From contig NZ_JAGSPI010000005.1 in NCBI RefSeq assembly GCF_020381325.1, positions 248,001 to 312,000 on the forward strand: a stretch of 64,000 nucleotides of DNA. The letters are read 5' to 3'. Each line of letters opens with the position of its first letter. Within the stretch, counting starts at the first letter, position 1. The position numbers and the translations under genes are program-made. The DNA is from Providencia vermicola. GTDB lineage: Bacteria; Pseudomonadota; Gammaproteobacteria; Enterobacterales; Enterobacteriaceae. Below are positions 55,794 to 64,000 of the stretch, one piece after another. Under the pieces are notes generated by a model. It was given only the letters and a program-made list of their open reading frames with translations. It did no database searches and was not told the origin of the DNA.

Positions 55794-56012
55794 ATGAATA
55801 CTGTCAGCAAACGCATTTTATCATTTATGGTTATCGCAACCGTCGCTATTAGCGTGAGTGCCTGTTCCAACATGTCTAAGCGCGATAAAAATACTGCCAT
55901 TGGTGCTGGTGTCGGTGCCGTCGGTGGTGCCGTGCTTACTGGGGGTAGTTCACTTGGTACGGTAGGCGGTGCCGCCGTTGGCGGGATCATTGGCCACCAA
56001 ATTGGCAAATAA
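55794..56012 (+). CDS. osmB: Osmotically inducible lipoprotein OsmB
   Basis: The 72-residue product has a lipoprotein signal with lipobox VSAC at Cys24 (SVSACSNMSKRDKNTAIGAG). A glycine-zipper segment follows (GAVGGAVLTGGSSLGTVGGAAVGGIIGHQIGK), matching E. coli OsmB. It is outer-membrane-anchored and induced by osmotic stress and the Rcs system in E. coli. It has its own terminator. Upstream DNA is AT-rich, and no clear Rcs box was seen. Confidence 0.93.
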   Translation: MNTVSKRILSFMVIATVAISVSACSNMSKRDKNTAIGAGVGAVGGAVLTGGSSLGTVGGAAVGGIIGHQIGK

Positions 56013-56040
56013 CCGACAATAATCTACGCCCCTATTCTCT

Positions 56041-56074
56041 AAATAGCGCCATCCATTTGGCGCTATTTTATTTT
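56041..56074 (+). terminator. Terminator of osmB
   Basis: The 11-bp stem AAATAGCGCCA/TGGCGCTATTT is followed by TATTTTC. Confidence 0.8.
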
Positions 56075-56121
56075 CAGTGTTCTAACGCTAACCCCACCTG
56101 AAATAATGCTTGACCACCAAA

Positions 56122-56138
56122 AGTGTACAAAGTACACT
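56122..56138. promoter_or_regulatory. Operator of the toxin-antitoxin pair
   Basis: AGTGTAC-AAA-GTACACT is a perfect inverted repeat 29 bp upstream of the toxin start. It is a likely binding site for the XRE antitoxin. Confidence 0.7.
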
Positions 56139-56167
56139 AATTAAATCGACTTTAGGGAGGGAGCCCT

Positions 56168-56501
56168 ATGAGCCATGCCATTGAATTTATTGAAACCACT
56201 TTTTTCACCAAACAGATACAAACCGTTGCCACAGCGGAAGAACTTAGGGCGCTACAAAACCAACTCATCGCATGGCCAGATAAAGGCGACCTCATCCAAG
56301 GAACCGGTGGGCTACGCAAAAATTAGAATGGCAATGGGTAATCAAGGAAAAAGTAGCAGTGCAAGGGTTATTTATTTTTTAGCGACTAAAGAAATTATAT
56401 ATTTTATAATGGCTTATGCTAAAAGTGAGAAAGACACGCTCACTGACAAAGAAAAAGCAGAATTAAAAAAACTCACAACGATACTAAAAGGAGAGGTATA
56501 A
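56168..56501 (+). pseudogene. RelE/HigB-type toxin gene broken by a frameshift
   Basis: Reading from the ATG after GGGAGGGAGCCCT gives MSHAIEFIETTFFTKQI...DLIQGTGGLRKN and then a TAG at 56324. Dropping one A from the A5 run at 56318-56322 restores the family sequence: GTGGLRKIRMAMGNQGKSSSARVIYFLATKEIIYFIMAYAKSEKDTLTDKEKAELKKLTTILKGEV. Both halves fit a RelE/HigB (NadS-partner) mRNA-interferase toxin of about 110 residues. It is therefore inactivated by a one-base insertion unless slippage or a sequencing error explains it. It ends one base before the antitoxin start. Confidence 0.8.
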
Positions 56502-56502
56502 G

Positions 56503-56787
56503 ATGAGCATTTTCAATGAATTAAAAGCCTCTTTAGAAGAAGCCGTTGAAATCAAGAATGGTACAAAAAAAGCCGCTAAAATCACACGTTATGAAGTGGC
56601 TGATGTAAAAGCGATTAGAGAGCAACTCAATGTTTCACAAAGCGAATTAGCTAATGTGTTAGGAACTAGCGTTGATACCATTAAAAGCTGGGAACTCAAA
56701 CGACGTAACCCAACAGGGTTAGCAGCTAAAGTATTAGTGGCGATAAAAAGAAACCCTGAATTATTCAAAGAACTCGCAGCAATTTAA
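56503..56787 (+). CDS. XRE-family antitoxin (NadS/HigA-like)
   Basis: The 94-residue protein has a DNA-binding helix-turn-helix in its middle (VKAIREQLNVSQSELANVLGTSVDTIKSWELKRRNPTGLAAKVL, residues ~34-77), typical of NadS and HigA antitoxins. It follows the toxin frame by one base and has a GGAGAGG ribosome-binding site. It should bind the perfect palindrome upstream of the operon. It appears intact, although the toxin is frameshifted. Confidence 0.85.
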   Translation: MSIFNELKASLEEAVEIKNGTKKAAKITRYEVADVKAIREQLNVSQSELANVLGTSVDTIKSWELKRRNPTGLAAKVLVAIKRNPELFKELAAI

Positions 56788-56793
56788 ACCATA

Positions 56794-56828
56794 AAAAACG
56801 GTGATTACATCTGCAACCACCGTTTTTC
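56794..56828. terminator. Bidirectional terminator between the antitoxin and yciH
   Basis: The stem AAAAACGGTG/CACCGTTTTT with a 14-base loop lies between convergent stop codons. Confidence 0.85.
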
Positions 56829-56842
56829 TTTAATCATTTTAA

Positions 56843-57169
56843 TCAGCCGCCAGCTAATTTTACCTGCATGCCTTTTGCTTCAAGGAGTTGCTTAATCACA
56901 TCCCGCTTATCCCCTTGAATTTCAATGTTTCCATCCTTTACTGCACCGCCGCAACCACATTTCTTTTTCAGTTCAGCGGCAAGTTTTATGAGCTCAACAT
57001 CATCAAGATCAAGGCCCGTCACGATACAAACCCCTTTTCCTTTACGACCTGATGTTTCACGACGGATTCTAACGATGCCATCACCTTTTGGCCTTTCTAC
57101 CTTCAGTTTTTCTTCATCAATACGCCCGATGTCTGTGCTATATACTAGACGGCTATTTGAATCACTCAT
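56843..57169 (-). CDS. yciH: SUI1-family translation factor homologue YciH
   Basis: The 108-residue protein matches E. coli Yci[62 protein letters not shown], the SUI1/eIF1 fold. It affects fidelity of translation initiation and is proposed as a stress-time inhibitor of protein synthesis. Its start overlaps the pyrF stop by 4 bp (ATGA), as in E. coli. Confidence 0.95.
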   Translation of the reverse strand: MSDSNSRLVYSTDIGRIDEEKLKVERPKGDGIVRIRRETSGRKGKGVCIVTGLDLDDVELIKLAAELKKKCGCGGAVKDGNIEIQGDKRDVIKQLLEAKGMQVKLAGG

Positions 57170-57891
57170 GAGAGACCTTTAATAGATTGGTTAATTTGCT
57201 GTAATGTTAACGTTGGGTTTTCGCTACGCGTGATCGGGCGCCCAATCACCATATAGTCAACCCCTGCTTTGACAGCATCTTGTGGTGTCATGATACGGCG
57301 TTGATCGCCAACATCACTACCTTCTGGGCGAATACCTGGTGTGACCAGTTTAAAATCTTTGCCACATAAACTTTTTAAGCGTTTTGCTTCATGGGCAGAA
57401 CATACAACGCCATCGAGACCACACTGTTTGGTCAGCAATGCAAGGCGTTCTGCATGAACCGCAGGAGAGTCTTGGATCCCCACGCCCACTAGATCTGTCC
57501 CATCCATGCTAGTTAAAACAGTTACTGCCGTTAATAAAGGCGCATCTTTACCATAAACTTCGAGTGATTGGCGAGCCGCTTCCATCATTCGAGCCCCACC
57601 ACCCGCATGCACATTCACCATCCACACGCCCATTTCAGCAGAAGCAGCGACGGCACGAGCAACCGTGTTTGGAATATCATGAAATTTTAAATCAAGGAAA
57701 ACATCAAAGCCGCGATCATGGAGTGATTTGACAAATTGAGGACCATTGAACGTGAACATTTCTTTGCCGACTTTAAGGCGGCAATCACGCGGGTCAATGC
57801 GGTCAACAAACGCCAGTGCAGCATTAGCATCTTCATAGTCAAGTGCCACAATGATTGGCGAGTGTGTCTGGTTCTCAGTTGAGGAAATCAT
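57166..57891 (-). CDS. pyrF: Orotidine 5'-phosphate decarboxylase
   Basis: The 241-residue TIM-barrel enzyme has the catalytic motif [13 protein letters not shown] (DxKxxD type), the N-terminal [19 protein letters not shown], and the phosphate-binding ends [20 protein letters not shown] and [12 protein letters not shown]. It makes UMP from OMP in pyrimidine synthesis. The order lapB-pyrF-yciH is as in E. coli; the gap to lapB is 44 bp. Confidence 0.96.
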   Translation of the reverse strand: MISSTENQTHSPIIVALDYEDANAALAFVDRIDPRDCRLKVGKEMFTFNGPQFVKSLHDRGFDVFLDLKFHDIPNTVARAVAASAEMGVWMVNVHAGGGARMMEAARQSLEVYGKDAPLLTAVTVLTSMDGTDLVGVGIQDSPAVHAERLALLTKQCGLDGVVCSAHEAKRLKSLCGKDFKLVTPGIRPEGSDVGDQRRIMTPQDAVKAGVDYMVIGRPITRSENPTLTLQQINQSIKGLS

Positions 57892-57935
57892 TTCATAGCC
57901 TTTAATGAGTTGTTATGAGGTTAAAAGTGACGTTG

Positions 57936-59108
57936 TCACTGGCCATCTAACCCGCGAATGGGTTTAATCGTATCCCAAGAACGACAAGATGGGCAGTGCC
58001 AATATAATGAACGAGAAGTAAAGCCACATTTATGGCAACGGTAATCAGGCTTTGTTCGGATTTGTTCACCCACCATTTTTCTTAGCAAAATCAAACTTTC
58101 TTTTGCACGGCCCTCTTCGGCTTCTTCAAGGTGGTAATCCATTAAACGATAAAACAGTCGCATGGTTGGGTGACGTTGGATTTGGTCATTAATATAGTTT
58201 GCAGCTGCTTCATGATTTTGTTTTTCAACAATAATATCAGCAAGATACAGCTCTGCAATTGCACCTGAATTACCCGCGACACATTGGCGCAAGTAATCTT
58301 CCCATTCATCCAATTGACCTGTACGTTGATAGCAATCATGGAGCAGTGGCAGCGTTTCAGTAACCAATTCTCTATCTTGATCATACACTTGCTTTAAAAC
58401 ATGAATAGCCTTTTCATAAGCGCCTTGCTCAATAAAAATACGCCCTTTCATAATCGAAACGCGCGCACAGTTTTTATCGGCTTGTTCTGCTTTATTTAAT
58501 AAGGCTTGTGCATCATCAAGATCATCACTCGCCAATTGTTGTACCGCAAGCTCACAGTAAAAGTGTGCAATTTGCTCGCGTAATTCGTTATGGCCTAATT
58601 TAACTAGTTTACCTGCAACATCGATAGCTTTCGACCATTCACTGGTTAACTGGTAAATATTTAATAAAGATTGTAAAGCACTTTGCTTGAAATCCACTTC
58701 ATCAGTGAGTTGCTGGAACATATTTTCGGCGCGATCGTATACCCCTGCGGTCATGTAATCACGGCCAAGTTGTTGAGTTGCAAGGAGGCGTTGCTCGAAG
58801 GATAACGATGCACTTTCCACCAGCGATTGGTGAATGCGAATAGCACGTTCAACTTCACCTCGAGAACGAAATAAATTCCCTAAGGTTAGATGTGCTTCAA
58901 ATGCAGAGCTATCATAATTTTTAAGCATGTCTAGAAACAAATCAACTGCTTTATCTTGCTGATTTGACAAAAGAAAGTTCACGCCTGTCACATAATCACG
59001 GGACAAGCGGTTAGCATGTAGTTGCTTATCTTGTTGAGCACTTCTGCGCCCCATATACCAACCATAAGCGGCAGCCACAGGAAGCAACAGAAACAGCAAC
59101 TCGAACAT
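57936..59108 (-). CDS. lapB: Lipopolysaccharide assembly protein B (YciM)
   Basis: The 390-residue protein has an N-terminal membrane anchor (LLFLLLPVAAAYGWYMG) and a TPR array (VNFLLSNQQDKAVDLFLDMLKN, HLTLGNLFRSRGEVERAIRIHQ). A rubredoxin-like domain closes it, with the pairs CHKCG and CPSCR, and the end IKPIRGLDG. It is the cytoplasmic adaptor that regulates LpxC degradation by FtsH and so LPS amounts. It follows lapA by 6 bp. Confidence 0.96.
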   Translation of the reverse strand: MFELLFLLLPVAAAYGWYMGRRSAQQDKQLHANRLSRDYVTGVNFLLSNQQDKAVDLFLDMLKNYDSSAFEAHLTLGNLFRSRGEVERAIRIHQSLVESASLSFEQRLLATQQLGRDYMTAGVYDRAENMFQQLTDEVDFKQSALQSLLNIYQLTSEWSKAIDVAGKLVKLGHNELREQIAHFYCELAVQQLASDDLDDAQALLNKAEQADKNCARVSIMKGRIFIEQGAYEKAIHVLKQVYDQDRELVTETLPLLHDCYQRTGQLDEWEDYLRQCVAGNSGAIAELYLADIIVEKQNHEAAANYINDQIQRHPTMRLFYRLMDYHLEEAEEGRAKESLILLRKMVGEQIRTKPDYRCHKCGFTSRSLYWHCPSCRSWDTIKPIRGLDGQ

Positions 59109-59114
59109 ACAGGA

Positions 59115-59432
59115 TTATTCCTTGTTCTGAGTCGTCACTAATGAGGTTGAGTCAGAAATATTACTTTCTCCATCACCTAATTGTGATTCTAAACGTCTAA
59201 TTTTACGACGTGCGTTTTTCAGGCTAACGATTGTACGTAAATAAAATGCTGCACACACCAGCCATCCCAGCACAAAACCGACACCAAAAAGTGATGCAAG
59301 AAGGGTTGATAAAGAAAAATCCCCTTTTGCAATCAGGTAGTTAAATGTAATAACCTGATCATTGCTTGAACCTAGCGTAATCGAAATAATAAAAAATGCG
59401 ACCGCCAGTAATAAAATCAGAAAGTATTTCAC
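59115..59432 (-). CDS. lapA: Lipopolysaccharide assembly protein A (YciS)
   Basis: The 105-residue protein has two membrane helices (LILLLAVAFFIISITLGS and LLASLFGVGFVLGWLVCAAFYL) and a C-terminal coiled coil (LKNARRKIRRLESQLG), matching E. coli LapA. It works with LapB in LPS assembly and LpxC control. It is the first gene of the lapAB-pyrF-yciH run on the minus strand. Confidence 0.95.
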   Translation of the reverse strand: MKYFLILLLAVAFFIISITLGSSNDQVITFNYLIAKGDFSLSTLLASLFGVGFVLGWLVCAAFYLRTIVSLKNARRKIRRLESQLGDGESNISDSTSLVTTQNKE

Positions 59433-59559
59433 ATTTGTTCCCGTTATCAGTTCTTATCCATTCAATAATATCTACCTGATAAGGTAGCATTTCCCGCGCA
59501 TCCAGACAAAGCAATTTATTTTATACAAATGCGAAAATTCACAGAGTTTGTCGCAACAA

Positions 59560-60300
59560 TCACTCTCTTGACGGAAGATTAACCGACTTTTTTTTCCGCT
59601 TAAGAAACAGAAATACACCGTAAGCCAAAATAGCAAAAATGGCACTGATAAATACTGACGTAATGACATCAATTGGCCAATGCATACCTAATAACATGCG
59701 GCTAAATGCGATCCCCTCAGCCCAGAGTGCTAGGCCAATCGAAAAGCCATAATAGCCTCTTTGCCAAAAAAAGGCGATAAACAAGAGGGCCCAGCCAGCA
59801 GCAAATAACATATGGCCTGATGGAAATGAGTACCCTGTTTCTGCTTGCCAATGCTTTCTTTGCCACTTAGCAATATCATCATGTTGTTTAACAACCGTTT
59901 TAATCAACTTGGCTCGAGCTGTTCGTGTTAATTCATAAAAATCCGAATGCGTCACATCATATTGTTCTTCGAGCCAAACCACATAAGGTCGAGGCTCTTG
60001 AAAATGGTTTTTAAGTAATGTTTTGGTTCCTTGTTGCAGTAGCAAAGCGCTAGCAACAATAATCACAATCTTTAAGACCATGCTTTTTTCTGCACGTAGT
60101 CTGAATATGATTATCCCCATAAATGCTAATGACGTAATAATACTGTATGGTGCGCCTGCTGTATCGGTCAGCCATAGCAGCCATTTCATTGATTTAAATT
60201 GGCTTTCAGGCGTCCATTGCCACCCTGAAATTAGCATTATCATGGGCGGTAATGCTAATAAAAAAGCAAACAGACTAACGACGAAAATAGTCTTTCTCAT
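59560..60300 (-). CDS. pgpB: Phosphatidylglycerophosphatase B (PAP2 family)
   Basis: The 246-residue membrane protein has the three PAP2 phosphatase motifs: LKNHFQEPRP, FPSGHMLFAAGW and SRMLLGMHWPIDV. Six helices are predicted and the layout matches E. coli PgpB. It dephosphorylates phosphatidylglycerol-phosphate and undecaprenyl pyrophosphate in the inner membrane. It is separated from lapA by 127 bp and is divergent from ribA, as in E. coli. Confidence 0.94.
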   Translation of the reverse strand: MRKTIFVVSLFAFLLALPPMIMLISGWQWTPESQFKSMKWLLWLTDTAGAPYSIITSLAFMGIIIFRLRAEKSMVLKIVIIVASALLLQQGTKTLLKNHFQEPRPYVVWLEEQYDVTHSDFYELTRTARAKLIKTVVKQHDDIAKWQRKHWQAETGYSFPSGHMLFAAGWALLFIAFFWQRGYYGFSIGLALWAEGIAFSRMLLGMHWPIDVITSVFISAIFAILAYGVFLFLKRKKKSVNLPSRE

Positions 60301-60504
60301 TCAATGCATTCCATAAATATTAATTCCGCCTTATAAAGAAATATTCCATTCACTCACGATTAACTCTGTTATAGTAATACAGTGTTGGTTGTGTGCAAAG
60401 ATTACCAGCCTCTATATGCAAAACGTCATATAGCTTCGATATATTATACTGATGTACCTTATATCGATTTACGTTATTACATTAAGCAAGAGTTACTTTA
60501 ACTA

Positions 60505-61113
60505 ATGAATGAAAATATGCAGCTAAAACGTGTTGCTCAAGCAAAACTCCCAACACCGTTCGGTGAATTTCTGATGGTAGGTTTTGAAGAAATTGCAACG
60601 GGTCATGACCATGTCGCGTTAATCTTTGGCGATATATCTGGGGATACCCCCGTTCTTAGCCGTATTCACTCTGAATGTTTAACGGGTGATGCGCTATTTA
60701 GCTTACGTTGCGATTGTGGTTTCCAATTAGAAGCCGCGCTTTCTCAGATTAGTAAAGAAGGCCGCGGGGTGTTACTTTACCATCGCCAAGAAGGCCGCAA
60801 TATTGGCTTGCTAAATAAAATCCGTGCATATGCGCTACAAGACCAAGGTTTAGACACTGTCGAGGCAAATTTAAAACTGGGTTTTAAAGCCGATGAGCGT
60901 GATTTTACCCTCTGCTCAGATATGTACAAATTACTGGGGATCAACGAAGTTCGTTTGCTAACGAATAACCCGAAAAAAATCGATATCATGCGTGAAGCGG
61001 GTATAAATGTAGTTGAACGCGTGCCTCTGATTGTTGGCCGTAATCCAAGTAATGAACATTATTTGGATGTTAAAGCACAAAAGATGGGTCATATGCTGTT
61101 TAAACACCAGTAA
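60505..61113 (+). CDS. ribA: GTP cyclohydrolase II
   Basis: The 202-residue enzyme has the zinc ligands in [19 protein letters not shown], the catalytic region [26 protein letters not shown], and NNPKKIDIM. The E. coli protein begins at the equivalent of Met-5 ([14 protein letters not shown]), so the start may be 60517; neither ATG has a strong ribosome-binding site. It opens GTP as the first step of riboflavin synthesis. A 204-bp upstream gap holds no recognised FMN riboswitch. Confidence 0.95.
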   Translation: MNENMQLKRVAQAKLPTPFGEFLMVGFEEIATGHDHVALIFGDISGDTPVLSRIHSECLTGDALFSLRCDCGFQLEAALSQISKEGRGVLLYHRQEGRNIGLLNKIRAYALQDQGLDTVEANLKLGFKADERDFTLCSDMYKLLGINEVRLLTNNPKKIDIMREAGINVVERVPLIVGRNPSNEHYLDVKAQKMGHMLFKHQ

Positions 61114-61123
61114 GCTACGCAAT

Positions 61124-61155
61124 AAGGGAGGAGTTTCTACGTTCTTCCCTTTTCT
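61124..61155 (+). terminator. Terminator of ribA
   Basis: The stem AAGGGA/TCCCTT with a long loop is followed by TTTCTC, 10 bp after the stop codon. The stem is short, so confidence is moderate. Confidence 0.5.
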
Positions 61156-61295
61156 CTCAAATATCCTCTCAATGTGTGCCATTTCTTGATGGTTATATTC
61201 ACTTTCTTTCTATAAGGTTTATACTGTTCTCAATATTATGACTTTGATGAATGACCTTTATCTTTTGCTTATTCATCAAACTACAAGGAGATATT

Positions 61296-62273
61296 GTGAA
61301 CAACCTGCATTCTATTCAACGCATGAGAAGACTGCGTAAAACTGAAAAACTCCGCACTTTATTCCAAGAAACTCATTTATCGATTAATGACCTTTGTTTA
61401 CCCATTTTCGTTGAAGAAGAACTCGACGATTATATGCCGATCAATAGCATGCCTGGTGTTATGCGTATTCCTGAAAAACGCTTAGCGTATGAAATTGAAC
61501 GCATCGCAAATGCGGGCATTAAGTCTGTCATGACATTTGGCGTTTCCCACCACCTTGATGATAATGGCAGTGATGCATGGCAGGAAAATGGCTTAGTTGC
61601 TCGAATGTCCCGTATCTGTAAAGACACAGTTCCTGAAATGATTGTGATGTCAGATACCTGTTTTTGTGAATATACCTCCCATGGTCACTGCGGGGTGATG
61701 CATGACCATGTTGTTGATAATGATGCCACTATTCACAATTTAGGTCTGCAGGCGGTTGCTGCTGCCCGTGCAGGTGCAGATTTTATCGCCCCTTCCGCTG
61801 CAATGGATGGACAAGTTGCGGCGATCCGCCGAGCACTAGATGAAGCAGGTTTTACGGATACGGCCATTATGTCCTACTCCACAAAATTTGCATCCGCATT
61901 ATATGGCCCATTCCGTGATGCAGCTGGCTCATGTTTAAAAGGTGACAGAAAAACTTACCAAATGAATCCAATGAACCGCCGCGAAGCGCTGCATGAGTCG
62001 CTGATTGATGAGCGCGAAGGCGCAGATGCGCTGATGATCAAACCTGCTGGGGCTTATCTTGATATCATTCGTGATTTACGTGAACACACACAATTACCGA
62101 TTGGTGCGTATCAAGTTAGTGGCGAATATGCGCAAATCAAATTTGCAGCACAAGCGGGTGCGATTGATGAAACTCGTGTGGCGCTGGAAACATTAGGTTC
62201 AATTAAACGTGCAGGTGCTGACCTTATCTTCACTTACTTTGCCTTACAACTGGCTGAAAGTAAGGCTTTATAA
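61296..62273 (+). CDS. hemB: Delta-aminolevulinic acid dehydratase (porphobilinogen synthase)
   Basis: A GTG start preceded by AAGGAG gives 325 residues (E. coli 324); the frame is open further upstream without homology. Zinc ligands are in [14 protein letters not shown]. The Schiff-base lysines lie in SYSTKFAS and [13 protein letters not shown]. It condenses two 5-aminolevulinates to porphobilinogen for haem. In E. coli hemB is elsewhere; here it follows ribA by 182 bp as its own unit with a strong terminator. Confidence 0.96.
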   Translation: MNNLHSIQRMRRLRKTEKLRTLFQETHLSINDLCLPIFVEEELDDYMPINSMPGVMRIPEKRLAYEIERIANAGIKSVMTFGVSHHLDDNGSDAWQENGLVARMSRICKDTVPEMIVMSDTCFCEYTSHGHCGVMHDHVVDNDATIHNLGLQAVAAARAGADFIAPSAAMDGQVAAIRRALDEAGFTDTAIMSYSTKFASALYGPFRDAAGSCLKGDRKTYQMNPMNRREALHESLIDEREGADALMIKPAGAYLDIIRDLREHTQLPIGAYQVSGEYAQIKFAAQAGAIDETRVALETLGSIKRAGADLIFTYFALQLAESKAL

Positions 62274-62286
62274 TTTTTAACTTATA

Positions 62287-62330
62287 GAAAAACCGCAATA
62301 CTGGATATAAACACAGTGTTGCGGTTTTTT
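62287..62330 (+). terminator. Terminator of hemB
   Basis: The stem AAAACCGCAATACTG/CAGTGTTGCGGTTTT, with one mismatch, is followed by TTGG; the T-run is TTTTTT. Confidence 0.9.
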
Positions 62331-62382
62331 GGCATTTAAGATTAAAAAACAAGCTAAACCAGATTAAAAATAATCCAATCGG

Positions 62383-62826
62383 CTATTTGCCACGCTGAAT
62401 TTCAAGCTGATGCGTTAATGTTTTTGCATAATGCTGAGCAACTTCTGCTGAAGGTAAGCCCGCTATCAATAAATCGTCTTTACCTGCCGTCGTCTTGGCA
62501 ACAACGCCCCAAAATTCCACCTCAAAAGTAATACTCTCTGGGTTTTGATCCGGAATAGGCACAATATCAAAATACTCTTTTAATGGTGCGATAGTAATTG
62601 CAGTGTAATCAGCATTTAAGCCAAGTGGGAATTCTTTGTCCGCATAGAGACGCAAGTCGTGAACTTCCGTTTCAGGTGTTCTCATCACAATAGAATACAA
62701 ATTAGGAATATGTTCTAAAATATCGCGAACCTCTTCATTCGAACCATCGAAATGAGAAGTTGTTAATAAGATATCTGCTGCCCACAATGCCCCTTTATAG
62801 AAATCGGTTTCATTGATATCTGCCAT
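62383..62826 (-). CDS. Conserved hypothetical cytoplasmic protein
   Basis: The 147-residue acidic protein has no signal peptide or membrane segment. It is predicted mixed alpha/beta, with a helical N-terminus (TDFYKGALWAADILLTTSHFDGSNEEVRDILEHI) and a beta-rich centre (SITFEVEFWGVVAKT). I do not recognise the family. GGAAATATAT before the start is a plausible ribosome-binding site. It lies between hemB and acnA on the minus strand as a single gene. Confidence 0.65.
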   Translation of the reverse strand: MADINETDFYKGALWAADILLTTSHFDGSNEEVRDILEHIPNLYSIVMRTPETEVHDLRLYADKEFPLGLNADYTAITIAPLKEYFDIVPIPDQNPESITFEVEFWGVVAKTTAGKDDLLIAGLPSAEVAQHYAKTLTHQLEIQRGK

Positions 62827-63047
62827 ATATATTTCCTTTACGTTGTTTTCGATAAATTTAGCGAGTCCGAATCCATTACATGGATACTAATTCAAACAAA
62901 GAAACTGATTTATGGCGAACTTCACTCAGTACTCACTGAATAAAGAATGGTCTTCTCCCCTATATTTAACCATCTACCTAACACCATAACGTAGATCTAC
63001 ATCGAAAATATTGAGAAAAAACAAGATTAAGAAATAAGATAGGAATT

Positions 63048-63084
63048 AAAAAACGTCTGCTGGATTAACCAAACAGACGTTTTT
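63048..63084. terminator. Terminator of acnA
   Basis: The 11-bp stem AAAAACGTCTG/CAGACGTTTTT with a 14-base loop lies just beyond the acnA stop on the minus strand. Confidence 0.88.
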
Positions 63085-63096
63085 AGTTAACGTGTG

Positions 63097-64000
63097 TTAA
63101 TGAAGCATTTGTCGAATGACATAATGCAAGATACCGCCATGGCGGTAATACTCCATTTCGGTGCCTGTATCAATACGACAACGGGTAGTGATCTCCTTAA
63201 CCTCGCCATTACCAAGAGTAATATTCACCTTCAAGTCTTGCCCTGGCGTCAGGGATTGCAGGCCAACAACGTCAATGCGTTCGTCTCCTTTTAATCCAAG
63301 AGTTTTGCGAGACATACCATCTTTAAACTCCAGAGGTACGACCCCCATACCAATTAAATTTGAACGATGAATACGTTCATAAGACTCTGCAATCACCACT
63401 CGAACACCTAACAAATTAGTTCCTTTTGCAGCCCAGTCACGACTCGAACCTGAACCATATTCCTTACCTGCAATAATCGCTAATGGGCGTTTTTCTTGCT
63501 GATACAACATTGCTGCATCATAGATAGCCATTTGCTGCCCTGTTGGAATATGTAAGGTATAACCACCTTCAACACCTGGTACCATTTCATTACGAATACG
63601 AATATTGGCAAAGGTGCCGCGCATCATCACTTCATGGTTACCTCGTCGTGAGCCATAAGAGTTAAAGTCTGCAACAGCAACACCATGCTCTTGAAGGTAG
63701 CGCCCTGCGGGACTGTCTTTTTTGATATTCCCCGCAGGAGAAATATGGTCAGTAGTGACTGAATCACCAAGGATAGCCAAAATATTGGCACCATGAATAT
63801 CTTTAACTGGCGCAGGCTGGGCTTGCATGCCCTCAAAGAATGGTGGATGGCGAATGTAGGTCGAATCCGCCTGCCAATGATAAGTTGATGAGCTTTCAAC
63901 CTCGAGAGCACGCCACGCATCGTCACCTTCAAATACGGCATTATATTCTTTGCGGAACATCTCTGTTTTAACTTGTTGTACAGCTTGGGCAATTTCAGCA
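63097..64000 (-). CDS. acnA: Aconitate hydratase A, C-terminal part (runs off the window)
   Basis: The open frame enters at the right edge and ends at 63097, giving about 301 residues of the C-terminal swivel domain. Motifs match AcnA: ILGDSVTTDHISPAGNIKKDSPAGRYL, FNSYGSRRGNHEVMMRGTFANIRIRN, and AGKEYGSGSSRDWAAKGTNLLGVRVVIAESYERIHRSNLIGMGVVPLEF, including the catalytic serine region SGSSRDW. It interconverts citrate and isocitrate and is the stress-stable isoenzyme. In E. coli acnA is also near ribA and pgpB. The start lies outside the window. Confidence 0.95.
   Translation of the reverse strand, partial: AEIAQAVQQVKTEMFRKEYNAVFEGDDAWRALEVESSSTYHWQADSTYIRHPPFFEGMQAQPAPVKDIHGANILAILGDSVTTDHISPAGNIKKDSPAGRYLQEHGVAVADFNSYGSRRGNHEVMMRGTFANIRIRNEMVPGVEGGYTLHIPTGQQMAIYDAAMLYQQEKRPLAIIAGKEYGSGSSRDWAAKGTNLLGVRVVIAESYERIHRSNLIGMGVVPLEFKDGMSRKTLGLKGDERIDVVGLQSLTPGQDLKVNITLGNGEVKEITTRCRIDTGTEMEYYRHGGILHYVIRQMLH

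Noticed and set aside
60301-60504. FMN riboswitch upstream of ribA
   Set aside because: The conserved RFN-element motifs are not visible in this 204-bp AT-rich gap.
1-64000. CRISPR arrays, rRNA or tRNA genes
   Set aside because: No regularly spaced short repeats and no cloverleaf or rRNA-like segments were noticed; the only regular array is the coding repeat in rsxC.

Overview
The window reads as chromosomal DNA of a Morganellaceae enterobacterium, most likely Providencia or a close relative. It is AT-rich, and its housekeeping genes (fumC, manA, ydgA, add, rsxABCDGE, nth, rnb, pyrF, lapAB, ribA, hemB, acnA) match the E. coli proteins closely over their whole length. The species is inferred from gene content and style, not proven.

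The window spans the replication terminus. A dif-like XerCD site (26 of 28 positions equal to E. coli dif as I recall it) lies at 23447-23474. tus lies at 37878-38786 with a Ter site touching its start codon, and a second Ter site lies at 44705-44722. Both Ter sites face so as to stop forks moving rightwards past dif. The FtsK-orienting octamers seen by eye switch strand around dif.

Layout. (1) 1-8845: end of a toxin-complex locus. A gene tail is followed by three tandem TcC/RHS genes with a shared shell and variable C-terminal toxins, the third being a clostridial-toxin-like glycosyltransferase. (2) 9012-18017: accessory genes, including a secreted beta/gamma-crystallin-like protein, nemR and nemA, a hipBA pair flanked on both sides by paired palindromic operators, a MarR/oxidoreductase pair, two GNATs and an ASCH protein. 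(3) 18366-23244: a regulator/MFS/short-chain-dehydrogenase cassette. (4) 23447-29058: dif and, exactly 5 bp from its XerC arm, a 5.57-kb IS1202-superfamily element. The element has long imperfect terminal inverted repeats and a TAAGT target duplication. Besides its transposase it carries one cargo gene, a 1268-residue TPR-CHAT caspase-like protease; this is the most striking system in the window. (5) 29428-53515: a backbone with E. coli-like order (ydfG, ynfB, ynfD, bioD2-mlc-ynfL-ynfM, an LPMO, tus, fumC, manA, ydgA, add, yfeH-like, ydgK, rsxABCDGE, nth). (6) 53650-64000: a block that lies on the other side of dif in E. coli (rnb, osmB, yciH-pyrF, lapBA, pgpB, ribA, acnA), with hemB and a toxin-antitoxin pair whose toxin is frameshifted.

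How the parts work together: dif, tus/Ter and KOPS end replication and resolve the chromosome. The Rsx complex maintains SoxR reduction. The nemRA and marR/oxidoreductase units look like electrophile or quinone defence. The toxin locus is a host-directed weapon. The TPR-CHAT gene is a plausible defence or cell-death effector carried by a transposon that homes to Xer sites.
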